From: Aphrocallistes beatrix
Lineage: Eukaryota > Porifera > Hexactinellida > Sceptrulophora > Aphrocallistidae
NCBI GenBank assembly: GCA_963281255.1
Contig: OY725488.1
Span: 3,168,285-3,232,284, forward strand
DNA: 64,000 nucleotides
Reading direction: 5' to 3'
The position numbers and the translations under genes were made by a program. The notes beneath the pieces were generated by a model. The model did no database searches, had not been told where the DNA came from, and worked only from the letters and a program-made list of their open reading frames with translations. Positions 43,681 through 54,852 of the stretch are shown piece after piece (within the stretch, counting starts at the first letter, position 1; each line of letters opens with the position of its first letter).

Positions 43681-46600
43681 GTCCAAAGGAAACTCACCAA
43701 TTACAAGTCGATGAATTTGACTCGGAGACTGACACCGTGGCAGAATATACACTATTCAATGTTAAGGATTCCAAAACTCAACCATTTCGAGTAACAGTTC
43801 AAGTAAATGGTCAGGATCTCTCCCTAGAAGTGGATACAGGCGCGACCCTCTCCCTAATCAGCTACGAAACTTACAACCGCTTATGGATCCATGGAAGTCC
43901 ACCTCCAATCAAACATTCATTGGTTAAGCTCCGAACTTATACGGGTGAGAAGATTGATGTCATTGGTGAAATCGAAGTGGAAGTATCCCTCAATAACCAA
44001 AAGTTTGATCTATCGGTGTTAGTAGTAAAGGGAAATGGACCAAATCTACTTGGACGGTTAAAAAGCATCAAATTGGATTGGACACAACTCAATCAAGTCA
44101 GCTCAACGGATGCATTACAGGAGCTCTTGGGACACTATTCAAACTTGCTCAAGCAAGAATTAGGTTGTGTAACAGAAACCAAAGCGAGAATTAACATTGA
44201 CCCTACAGCCTCTCCAAGATATTGCAAGGCAAGAACAGTACCATATGCGCTTCGGGAAAGGGTGGAAGGCGAGCTTGATCGATTAGTAACCCAAGGTGTT
44301 ATAGAACCGGTCCGTTATTCTGAATGGGCAGCTCCAATTGTTCCAATAGTGAAGGGAGACGGGTCAATACGAATTTGCGGAGACTACAAAGTAACGGTCA
44401 ACCGGTATGCACAAGTCGATACTTACCCTTTGCCTCCTATTAACGATTTGTTCAGGACCTTGTCGGGAGGGAAGTTATTTTCAAAACTGGACTTAGCTCA
44501 TGCATATTTGCAGATACCCTTGGAAGAACATTCCAAGGTCTTAACAACAATCAACACTCAAAAGGGTCTATTCCAATACACACGTCTACCATTCGGAATA
44601 TCCGCGGTACCTACCATCTTCCAGAGGATAATGGAAGGAGTATTACGTAATCTACCCCATGTCTGTGTTTACCTCGACGACATTCTTGTCACTGGGAGGT
44701 GCACTGAGGAACATTTAACTAACTTGAAAGAAGTGTTTACGCGATTGAACGATGTTGGGTTTCGTCTCAAACGTGGTAAGTGTAAATTCCTTTTGCCCTC
44801 AGTAGAATATCTTGGCCATGTGATAAATTCAGAAGGACTCAAACCAAGTGAGAAGAAGGTACGCGCTATATTACACGCCCCGGCGCCAAAGAACGCATCT
44901 CAACTTCGATCTTTCCTCGGGCTAGTAAATTACTATGGTAGGTTTATTCAGAGTGTTTCAGCGGTATTGGCTCCTCTATATTTGCTACTAAGAAATCAGA
45001 CGGAATGGTTTTGGGGAACAAATCAGGCCTCTTCTTTCGAGAAAGTAAAAGAATTGCTAGTTTCTTCTCGAGTGTTGGTCCACTTTGACCCTGATAAAGA
45101 GTTGATCGTTAGTTCGGATACGTCACAGTACGGAATTGGGGCAGTTTTGTCTCATTTAATGGAAGATGGAAGCGAGAGGCCAATCTACTATGCATCATGA
45201 TCATTAGCTGCGGCAGAAAAAGGATATTCATAACTTGACAAAGAGCTCTGGCCATTATGTTTGGAGTTAAAAAGTTTCATCACTTTCTATATGGCCGGCC
45301 TTTTACAATATTCTCTGACCACAAGCCCCTTCAACACATATTTGGTTGTGGTCAACCTGTGCCACGGATGGCGTCGGCGAGGTTACAAAGGTGGGCACTG
45401 GTATTGGGTGCTTACGATTACCGGATTAGTTACAAGAGGGGCAATGAAATGGGACATGCAGACTGTTTAAGCTGTCTTCCCCTATCAGAGGCACCAAAGG
45501 ATGCCCCATTACCAGGTGAAACTATTTTGCTAATGGAGAATATTGGATTGTCACCATTAAACTCTCAGAAAATTAAGATATGGACTGCTCGTGATCCAGT
45601 ATTATCGCACATACTACGTTTGTTATTACAGGGGGGGACTATTGGACCCGAGGAATGCTATGCTTCGTTCGCACGTAAAAGTGGGGAATTAACAGTACAT
45701 GATGGCTGTATCCTTTGGGGTAGTAGGATAGTGGTGCCTCCAAAAGGACGCGAGGTCGTAATGGACATGCTTCACGAAGGACATCCAGGTATCACTAAGA
45801 TGAAGGGTTTAGCTCGAAGTTTTGTCTGGTGGCCTGGTATGGACAAGGAGTTAGAGGATAAAGTTACAACATGTAAAAAATGCCAACTCTCTAGGCATCT
45901 ACCGCCAAAGGTACCACTACACCCCTGGGAATGGTCCCAGCATCCCTGGGCACGGATACACATTGATTATGCAGGTCCATTTATGGGAAAAATGTTTTTA
46001 TTAGTTGTAGACGCGCATTTGAAATGGATGGAAGTTGCAGTAGTGGCCTCAGCAATCACACAATCGACAATTGAGAAGTTACGGATTATGTTCGCCACTC
46101 ATGGGCTTCCGGATATCTTAGTATCGGATAATGGGACTGCATTTACTAGTGCAGAATTCATGAATTTCACCAAACGAAACGGTATTCGGCACATCCGGAC
46201 TGCGTCCCTCCTCTAACGGGCAAGTTGAAAGGGCCGTTCAAACATTTAAAGATGCTATGAAGAAGGCAAATACGGGTTCTATAGAGACGATGGTTTCCAG
46301 GTTTCTTTTTCAGTACAGAATCACGCCACACAGTACGACAGGGATGTCGCCCGCAGAACTCATGATGGGCAGGCAACTCGAGTCACACTTAAGCCTCCTC
46401 CTCCCGGATATTGCAGACCGAATGGCTACCAAGCAAGAAGCTCAAAAATGTGGATATGACAAGAGCTTTAGGGATAGGAGTTTGAACATTGGGGACAGAG
46501 TTCTAGCACGCGATTTTTCCTCGCATGCCAAATGGTAAAATTGCGGTCCTCGGTCCTTCAACGTTAGGTTAGGGGACGGAAGGATGGTCCGGCGCCACAT

Positions 46601-46802
46601 AGACCATTTGCGTTCTAATAGGGTGGAAGAGGGACCACCGTTGGACTGTCTACAAAGAGAAGGACACCCATATGAATTTGAATTTCCAAATCCGGATCTA
46701 CCAGAGGATCAGCAGAACGAGACCCAAGGTGAAGAACCAACTCAACCCTTGCGCCGATCGAACAGATCACGTAAGCCTCCTGACCGATACCAGCCAGATT
46801 AG
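43681..46802 (+). pseudogene. pol (protease, RT, RNase H, integrase), multiply broken
   Basis: Domains in order: aspartic protease with VDTGATLSLI (about 43830); reverse transcriptase with LDLAHAYLQIPL, LPFGISAVP and the YLDDILV active site (about 44670); RNase H with SSDTSQYGIGAVL (about 45115) and IFSDHKPLQHIF (about 45310); integrase with H2C2 zinc finger (HEGHPG...CKKCQ), the DDE Asp residues in HIDYAGPF (about 45960) and LVSDNGTAF (about 46120), and the Glu-containing GQVERAV segment (about 46220). Breaks: TGA at 45198-45200, TAA at 45231-45233, a frame change near 45245, another near 46205 that removes several residues before the Glu, and TAA at 46536-46538. A final frame (46584-46802) is a charged tail without chromodomain. 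No env. Confidence 0.92.
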
Positions 46803-46816
46803 GGTATTGGATACTT

Positions 46817-46828
46817 AGAGGGGAGGAG
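46817..46828 (+). promoter_or_regulatory. Polypurine tract
   Basis: AGAGGGGAGGAG lies directly before the 3' LTR. It is the usual plus-strand DNA primer site. Confidence 0.9.
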
Positions 46829-46991
46829 TGTAGTAACTAGCGCTTAGGATTCTAGAATCTTCTATTATTTGTTTATCTAATGTTGCCTAGATACCTTATT
46901 ACTTTTGTTTAGTTTAAATACTCTAGAGTAGTAGGCATTGTTGTTAAGTTATTCAATTCACTATTCATTGTTCATTGGCAAATATATTACA
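46829..46991 (+). repeat. 3' LTR
   Basis: 163 bp, same length as the 5' LTR with three substitutions. Confidence 0.95.
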
Positions 46992-46996
46992 GAATC

Positions 46997-48190
46997 TATG
47001 TTCGCATTTAAGCCTACTGAATGCGAAATTAGCATGGTTCCTATTGAATGTTGAAACCTGAGCAGTATAGAATAAGGGGAGCGTGTGCATTTCTACGGCA
47101 AATTGAAATCATAGGCTTATTCAACTAAGCATACAGTTCAGAGTTATTTAAACATGATTTCCTAACCAATAACTGGTTACCATACAATAATAGCAACCAA
47201 ACTTGAGGTTTTCTAGAATGCAGTTTTAATGCGCAAGGTAATGTAAAGCATTGAAAAGCTTCATCTCAATTGCGACTCAAAATTGAACTGAACAGATAAT
47301 CTCTAACATTTATATTTTTTGTATTAAATCCCAATGTCAGACCATGCAGCTCCGAGCCTAATATATTCGAAATTTTGAAACAAATTTTGGAATTATTCGT
47401 TAAACATTAATTCTGCAAAATCATATAGTATATGCAATCCTTTTCAAATCGTAGTCCCATTTCTATTAGCAACTGCTGGTTGGGAAAAAACTCACTTTTT
47501 TAAAACCAAAGATAAAATAGAGATACTTTTTAAGAAAAAAGTTATTATATGTTAAAAATTGATAACTTAACGGTATTTACCATAGGAATCCATATAGGCT
47601 CTATTGTAACATACTCGAGTTTTCATTGTAGAGTGATGATATTTTACACTAACCTCGGGGTTGATAAAACATGCATTCTAAGCGTATCAGATTAATTGAA
47701 ACTCATTTCTGCTTTGAGATATTTTTAGATTTCGATTTTTCGCTCCCATAGTAATTAATAGAACGCAATAAAATTTCTACAGTGACATGTGATGTTCTAG
47801 AATGTTCTCTATGATTTAGCAAGTACTAACAATGGTGTAGTTGCCCTGCATGCTCGATTTTCCATATCTCTACCTAAAATGTAATAATTCACTCGAATGA
47901 CCGTCGATCACAGATTTTCCCGATTTTGGGGCAAATTTTTTTCAACTTTTAATTATATCTCAAGTATCATAACGAATTCTAGAAATCGGTATACTAGATT
48001 TCATCATTACAATGTGTAGAAAGATTAATTAAATTTAATTATCTCCCTATCCTACTAATATTCTCAAATTTTTGTTTGAAGATTGGTTTATTGCTTCAAA
48101 TTATAATTATGAGAAAAACGCATTCAAAGTTTTGCTATCTATTTTCCTACTAATATTATGCCCAAAATTCATATACTGCATGACATATAT
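46997..48190. other. AT-rich spacer, possibly 3' part of the Mutator-like element
   Basis: No frame or repeat recognised. Confidence 0.35.
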
Positions 48191-48191
48191 T

Positions 48192-50342
48192 TTAATTATT
48201 ACAGTTCTTGCAGAAATAGAATTCTGGAATGCTCTTCTTAGAGGTTAGTCCAACACAACGCCATTGAAAGTTGCCATCACAACCGTCGCAACTGATCCAG
48301 TTATCAGTCTTGGATTTAGTTGGATGTGGGGTAGTACGAAATTGACACTCGTCGCAAACTGTATCCGAATCCTCGCTATCAACATCCATCTCAGCACCAT
48401 GTTCTCCTGAGGCATATACACTTATCGCGGCGTTTTCGTGATGCTTCCGCCAGAACAGTATGCGATGCGATCTGCCTCCTGCGACGTTTGTGTGTCTCTC
48501 GTATACGCTAAATTTCGGAAGTGATCCCGTCTCGAAAGGAAAGCCATCGATTTATAACTCGGGGATATTCCCAGATAATTCAATACAGACGCGAAGGAAG
48601 TTGAACCATCGTTGAAAGACAAGATGGCAAGAGCAGTGCATGCTTTTAGTGACGCCTGTCCGACCCTCTTGAATTTGGGGGCATATTGCCAGAGCATATT
48701 ATGGAGGCTCTCGTTGGCATTTTGGGTCTTCCCTAGCGTTATACACTCGCAGAAGCTTATGGAGGTAAATACATCAAAAGTTTCTCGAAGGCGCTGCATT
48801 TCAAGCGGAGACAAATATTCTTCTCTTGAAATGATGTGAGAAGATGAAGAAGGGGTGAGTGCGAGTTTCTTTTGGAAATAATACCATGTGTCCTCACCTA
48901 CTGGGCAAGTATGGTGTTTTTCATCGATGTGCGCTATTAGAAATTGGAGAGCTTCATGGATTTCAGGAGCAGTTTTGCCGCGGTTCTGTACTACAACAAG
49001 AGCGTACATGCGCGGAATTCGATCTGCTTTGGCCTCTGGGAGCCCTCGAAAATATTAGTTCTTCTTACGGAGTCACTTCTTTACCCTTTTTTGAACATGT
49101 CCCAAACATTCTTCTTTGCAGATTTTCAGCAAATAATTGTATGGGTTATACTTCAGAAGATTTTTGAATGAAGAAGAATCGCCGTCGCCAATGTAGGTCT
49201 CATAGATCAACTTATTCTTCTTAATCGAACGCTTCCACATTTCCACTGCAGCTGAACTCTCCATCGATTGTGATGATCCTTTGAAGTTAGAGGTACAAAC
49301 TTCCTGGTGTCCACTCCAGAAAACTGCATAGTCGTCAGGTTCCTTCATTTTTCGTTCTTCTGGCCACATCGAACAATGAATGCATACACGCTCGTATAGC
49401 ACGAAATCTAAGACCTTTCCAAATTCGGAATCTATCACGGCAGCGAATCCCTGATTGCTATAGTGCCGCGTCTATGCCATGACGCGTCAAAGCTCACAGT
49501 ACAGTTTGTTGTATCAGGGATAACAGATGGTAATAATGAATTACTTGTAGATTTGACATTCTCTGCGGAATATTTCACAGATTTTGCCACAACGCTCGCT
49601 ATTCGTAGCTTCAACGAAATCTTGAAGCTTGGATTTGGGCATATTTTGGGACGGTATGTTGAAGTCCATTAGACAGCAGAAGAGATGAAAATCTTCCCAA
49701 CTGGACGAGGTAGAATGGACAGCAAGCATTGCTCGTGTATTGACTTCGCTCTTTCCTCTGATCTGAACTGACTTATTATTGATGCATTATTTAGGTGGCA
49801 AATCAATAGGTAGCGAAGCCGGAAACTCAACAATAGCTTGATGACAGCGATTCCATTTGATGACAAAAATGGACTGTAGTCCATCACACATTGGCTGCTG
49901 GCAAAAGGCTGGACATCCAGGCATAATTTATTAGGACAAGTAAACAAGCTGAAAACTTGAGCAAGAATTTCAAGGTTGAAAATCTGATTGCCCGAGGGTT
50001 TGATTAGCTTTCGAGAATTTCCAACGCCATCTGTAACAGTTTTTACTTCAGAAATCGAAGTGGGACTTGAGAATTTCAATGTGGAGAAAAGATCCGATTG
50101 CGGAAGTGCTATCCTACCACGCTTATTAATAGGAACATCTTTGGTATATATTTGCCATGTCCCTTTTGAAAGCCTTTCACTTTCTTCTGGTATTTTCGTT
50201 TCCGTTGAGGTACTTTGGGGCTCGCAAAATCTGACTCTTCAGACGTTTGGGTAGATATACCTATGTAAGAGAAAACATTTCCCAAAGCGGATGATGGAGT
50301 AGCAGGCGTTGAAGGTGTACACGGTGTCGATGGTGTTTCCAT
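48192..50342 (-). pseudogene. Mutator-like (MULE) transposase with C-terminal PHD finger, decayed
   Basis: The minus strand from ATG at 50342 (METPSTPCTPSTPATPSS) encodes an animal Mutator-like transposase in several frames: 50342-50109, 50079-49669, 49729-49541, then to 49438-49073 and 49009-48422, and finally 48389-48192. Recognisable parts are a CPNKLCLD cysteine pair, a VSFDASWHRRG segment (first Asp, about 49490), DGDSSSF (second Asp, about 49165), the LGHVQKRV segment, and NANESLHNMLW, the SLHN/E-containing region (about 48710). A PHD finger follows at the C-terminus (CDECQFRT, WISCDGCDGNFQWRCVGL, CKNC). At least four frame changes (near 50170, 49715, 49540 and 49475), two in-frame stops (49073-49075 and shortly after) and a final frame change near 48436 are visible. 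Terminal repeats were not identified. Confidence 0.8.
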
Positions 50343-50552
50343 CCAATTATTTTGTCTTCCGAATCACTGGAGCTTTCAATTACAAACTGAGGAAGAATTT
50401 CCAACTGTGGTAATTCCGAAATATTGGTTCATCCTCGAATATTTCTTCAGATGAAGAAATGATGATTTGCTCGTAATCGAAATTGAATATTTAGAATTTA
50501 TTAATTTGAATAAGTATTTATATTATTTGTGACATATCAATGATATTAGTTC

Positions 50553-50782
50553 ATTATCATTCCTTTATGACAACAATAGTGATGATATATGATACAATAT
50601 AATTCACAGGGATGATTGAAATAGTAGCCATTCTAACAGATATCAATTATCATCATTCTTTTGTGACTGAACAATAGTGATGATATATGATACAAAATAA
50701 TTTACCTGGATGATTGAAATACTAGCCTTTATAATAGATATCAATTATCATTCCTTTGTGACTGAATAATAGCGATGATATA
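50553..50782 (+). repeat. Tandem repeat, about 95-bp unit, 2.4 copies
   Basis: Units begin ATTATCATTCCTTTATGACA and contain AATAGTGATGATATATGATA and GATGATTGAAATA. It lies just upstream of the Mutator-like gene. Nothing else is seen in 50783-51207 beyond a non-convincing 62-codon frame. Confidence 0.8.
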
Positions 50783-51207
50783 ATTTAATACATGTATTTC
50801 TTTATATGCACGGTAAACACCAGAACATATTGTTTTGTTTATAGTAGTAAATGGAAGATAGCTGAATATCTCAAAAGAACCGAACAAAAGTATAAAATGT
50901 TATGTACTCGAGATGCTGTAGAAATTTATTATTCAACAGATCTTCAAAATTTAGAAAGGAAATATATTAGGACCCACTAAACTATCGATTTAATCCAAAA
51001 AACAAAATTGGAGGAAATAATTTTTTTTTTCAAAATTAGAAATTTTCCTAAGGTAAATACCGTTAATCGTGCTAAATTGGTAATAAGTATCGTTAATAGA
51101 ATATCTTATAACAAGAAGATATGATATACGTCCGGAAAAGATAAAATGATCATTGGGACCCTTAATTTTAGCCATATGAAGGATTAACGATATATTTAAA
51201 TATACAT

Positions 51208-51486
51208 TTTTTGATGATAGTTTCATCATATGTGAGATATATTAATATACAGATTCTATTGAAATTTCAGCCTTCTATCAACTAAAATGGCTGAGTTATG
51301 GTCGAAAATCTGATATTTCTATTTATAATAAAATGGTGACAATGACATCATAATTCCATGATGAGCTGACATTTCCGTCTGAGGTCAGAACTTAATTGAG
51401 CCATAGCCAAAGGACTCCCACATGGCAAAAATCAGCTTTCTGCGCTTGGCAGTTTCTACAATCAATTCGTTAAATATATATATATA
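51208..51486 (-). repeat. Family A 5' half
   Basis: TTTGATGATAGTTTCATCAT to the conserved block and TA run. One CRE site has mutated to TGACATCA. Confidence 0.75.
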
Positions 51487-52030
51487 TCCTTACTATTAAA
51501 ACTCGTGAATGTGTATTTGTCTATATCAGCGGAGGGCAACCTGGGGCCAGTGAGACTAAATTTGATGGCCAGCGACTCTTTTCAAAGACTATATTATGGA
51601 GGCCGCGTGTTAGTGATTGTAATATAAAATGGGCCCGCCTAATTTTGGTGTGAAATTGATGCTGAATATCAATATATTTTCTATAATCATTTTATAATGA
51701 TTCAATTTATTTTACTTATTTTTGCTTTTATAAGTATAATTTTAAGTTATTACATTGCTTCCATATACTTATAAGTTTCTAATGTCAGTTCTTGCTACGG
51801 CCTTGATGATGTGACCGTAACAAGAATTGACAGATTTGGTGCCAACTTAAGGATTAAGGTTGCCCCCCACTGGTTTATATATATATATGTAACGAAATGA
51901 TTGAAGAAACTGCTAGGCACAGAAAGCTGATTTTTGGCATGCGGGAGTCTTTTGGCTATGGCTCCACTAAGTTCTGACCTCAGACCAAAATTTGGACTCA
52001 CCATGGAATTATGGCGTCATTGTCACCTTT
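51486..52030 (+). repeat. Family A 5' half split by a hAT-like element
   Basis: The head motif at 51488 is followed by a hAT-like insertion within the TA-rich tract. The body resumes at 51881 (ATGTAACGAAATGATTGAAG) and ends near 52030 at ATTGTCACCTTTT. Confidence 0.8.
51527..51872. mobile_element. hAT-like MITE
   Basis: CAGCGGAGGGCAACCTGG at 51527 and GGTTGCCCCCCACTG ending 51872 are inverted repeats. Flanks GTCTATAT and GTTTATAT match at 7 of 8. 346 bp, non-coding. Confidence 0.85.
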
Positions 52031-52191
52031 TGACAGTGAATAATGAAGAATAATTGTACCTTTTGGGAAGGAATCAATAGAAAGTATGAAGCAGTTTTAG
52101 ATGAGATATGTGAAGAAAAGCTGAAAGCAGCATTTTAAGTTGAGAATGGTAACCCAAATATTGTTAAAGAGGCTTTTCAGAACGAATTTTA

Positions 52192-52345
52192 GAGTAGAGC
52201 TAATGTCCACGACTCTACGTATTCAAAAAGTAGAACCAACGCCCATTTTGGTAGTAGAACTAGCGTTTACTTGTACATACTCAAAAAGTAAAACTAACGC
52301 CAATTTTGGGAGTAGAACTAATGTCTACATTCAAAATAGTTCTGA
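52192..52345 (+). repeat. Imperfect tandem repeat, about 60-bp unit
   Basis: AAAAAGTAGAACCAACGCC and AAAAAGTAAAACTAACGCC plus AGTAGAACTA-type words recur about two and a half times. Confidence 0.6.
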
Positions 52346-52387
52346 TGTATATACACGGAATAGAATTAATGCATGCGCCTCTACATA

Positions 52388-52622
52388 AACTGCTATATAT
52401 AGCAAAATCGCTAAATTCGATACAGATATGACTCATCAAAATTTAGCAATGAATATGGATACTTTGATACCGTTTGTATATTCTGGTAATACATTCATAA
52501 TTGTTACTCTGGTGATTACTGTCTTTAGTCAGATCATGTATTTGTTCAACCATTTCCTGCCGCATCCCTAGTCCAAAATCCACAAGTTACTGTTTGGCTT
52601 TATATATAGTAGACCGTGGATT
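52388..52622 (-). repeat. Family B fragment
   Basis: CTGCCGCATCCCTAGTC and CACAAGTTACTGTTTGGC match the start of family B in reverse. Confidence 0.6.
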
Positions 52623-52673
52623 AGCCTAATGATGATCACGAACTAGTGTATACATTATAGTTGGTACCACGAA

Positions 52674-53331
52674 CATGGCCGTGGAGAGGGAGGGGGTACT
52701 TGGGTTAGAACCGGGGGGCCCCGGAGGCAGTGGGAGCCCGAAGCAGAGAGGCCAGAAATTGAGATGACGCGGAAATATAATTTTTCCTGTACAATATCAA
52801 ATTTATTGCACCATAAAGAAAACTTAGTCTGTTAACAAATGCACTTCAATTAGTAATTTGTTATGAATTAACATGTTACTATTAGCAAATATATTTCACT
52901 TGAATTCCTGTATTCATTTCATACTTCCTCCTCAAAGTATTAACTATAAAATTATATCAAGTCAAAATATATTTTCTACATGTTAGTAATGCGCATGCCA
53001 GTCTACATTTACTTGAACACCAAATTAATATATTATATACGTGGAAACAAATATTTGGCTATAACCTTGTTAATATTAACGATCAATATAGTCTTACAGC
53101 CACAAATCAGGTTCACAAAAGCTCGAAGAGGTTACTTTTAGAGAACTTTGTCTGTTATAATTACGTATATTTTGATGATGTAATAGAAATATATACTATT
53201 TATAAGATCATTAAACTTACTAGGTCGAAACATCAACGCATAAAATATACGGCTAAAAATTTTATGGGAAAATAATTAGTGGGCCCGGGTTCCAACCTAG
53301 CCAGAGGGTCAAAAAATTATCCACGGCACTG
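52674..53331. mobile_element. hAT-like element with exact 8-bp duplication
   Basis: ACCACGAA flanks both sides (52666-52673, 53332-53339). Ends CATGGCCGTGGAGAG and TTATCCACGGCACTG are inverse repeats with mismatches. 658 bp, no coding content. Confidence 0.88.
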
Positions 53332-53388
53332 ACCACGAAAACATAATATGTACGTGGTGAACACTAACATCACATAACAGGTGCTATG

Positions 53389-53690
53389 ACATCATCATGA
53401 GTAAATGAAAAGAGAATCAAGTGATCTGACTTGGTTAAACGATTGTTTATGATCGATATACTATACATCGATAGTATATTTGATATGTTTATCTCATTCG
53501 TAAATAACCGTTTCACCTGTTTATCATATTCTGATTATATTGTGATGACGTCATGATGAAAAATCAAAAGGATATGCAAGTAATCTGACCTGGTCAAACG
53601 ATTGTTTATGGTAGATATACTATACATTGATAATATATTTGATGTGTCTATCTCAATCTTAATTAACCGTTTCACACATCGATTATAAAT
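53389..53690 (+). repeat. Tandem duplication, about 157-bp unit
   Basis: GACATCATCATGAGTAAATG (53389) and GACGTCATGATGAAAAATC (about 53546) start two diverged copies, each containing AAACGATTGTTTATG and AACCGTTTCACA/C. 53700-54247 holds nothing further. Confidence 0.7.
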
Positions 53691-54247
53691 AGCAATATTT
53701 ATTGATTTTAAATTTAGGCCCCTCACTATCAATGTCGTAGGGTATGTAATAGATTTTGTACAACTCATGGTGAAATTTTGGGGGGTGTCTGGAATTTTCA
53801 ATATAGTGAAAAATGCTTCAAAACAACATATTTAATCACTAAAATTTAGGTTCCCAAAATATCCCCGAATGCTGTCTCATATTTCCGGTTTAACTTTAGG
53901 TGTTGGTTTAGTTCCTTTTTTTGAGACCGAAAATGCATTCAAATCAAATTGAGACTGCGATCTTTGAACTCTACACATTTTAAACTGCTGACATGATTAA
54001 TTTTGGATCAATCAGGCATAAATTGAGAAATCTACTTGTATATTGGTTGGAAGTGTTTTTGTCAGTGTTGCAATTCAGGGAAACACTAAATCAGTCCAAA
54101 ATTTCAAAAAGTATGCACCAAACGATTTGAAACTTTCTCATTTTCATTGACTAGTTAATGGTATGCGCTTCATCAAATTTCAGGCAAATCGGTTGATGTT
54201 GATGAAATGAGGGAATGAATTGACCTGGAATTCCCAATCTGTCTTAC

Positions 54248-54617
54248 TGTTTATAATCGAAATCATTCGAAAAATCACAAAAAGCGTCAATTTTTCACTT
54301 TTTGATGCGTAATGATAACATCATGACGGAGTGATGGCCCACTGATGGGTCATCATTTTTTGATGAGTTGTATCATATGTACTCATTCTAAAAAATTTCA
54401 ACCTTCAATCACCTAAAATGCCTGAATGATAGTAGAAAAACTGAAATAACTAATTATAAAAGTGACAATGACCTCATAATTCCATGATGAGTCGACATTT
54501 TCGTCTTGGGTCAGAACTTAGTGGAGCCATAGCCAAAACACTCCCACATGCCAAAATCAGCATTCTGTGCCTGGCGATTTCTTTTATCAATTCGTTAAAT
54601 ATATATATATATATATA
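54248..54617 (-). repeat. Family A copy lacking its GC-rich tail
   Basis: From TCGAAATCATTCGAAAAATC to the conserved block (TTTTATCAATTCGTTAAAT) and TA run. Both CRE sites are mutated. It is one of the oldest-looking copies. Confidence 0.7.
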
Positions 54618-54848
54618 TTAGGGTCCTCTAAAAAAATTCGAAAGTTTGTTTATTTAGATGCACAGTATTAAAACAGTTTACCTTGATCACCAAGTATTCA
54701 CCGTAAAATTTTCAAGCAATTCGGAAACCAATCGGGACCAGCTTTCGTAGTCGAAATTATCAATGGTCCCAACTGTTTTCATCAATATCTCGGAACCGGT
54801 AGCTTTTAGGTCATTAGAATGTATTATTAGAAATACACCTTTACTACT
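54618..54848. other. Spacer before family C copy 3
   Basis: Starts TTAGGGTCCTCTAAAAAAAT-like sequence. The reverse-complement counterpart GGACCACCCTAA at about 56948-56959 beyond the family C element suggests an older small element split by it. No gene. Confidence 0.45.
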
Positions 54849-54852
54849 TTAA

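Larger units (their letters stand above)
42688..46991 (+). mobile_element. Ty3/gypsy LTR retrotransposon, Mag-like
   Basis: A complete element of 4.3 kb with two 163-bp LTRs that differ at three positions by eye, TG...CA ends, and a 5-bp target duplication GAATC at 42683-42687 and 46992-46996. The order gag, zinc knuckles, protease, reverse transcriptase, RNase H, integrase is that of Ty3/gypsy (Metaviridae). The very short LTR and a tRNA-Ser-type primer site suggest the Mag lineage. All internal genes carry breaks, so it is non-autonomous despite its young LTRs. Confidence 0.95.

Noticed and set aside
52140..52388. 82-codon frame with repeated peptide-like pattern
   Set aside because: The pattern is a translated tandem DNA repeat; no independent evidence of coding.
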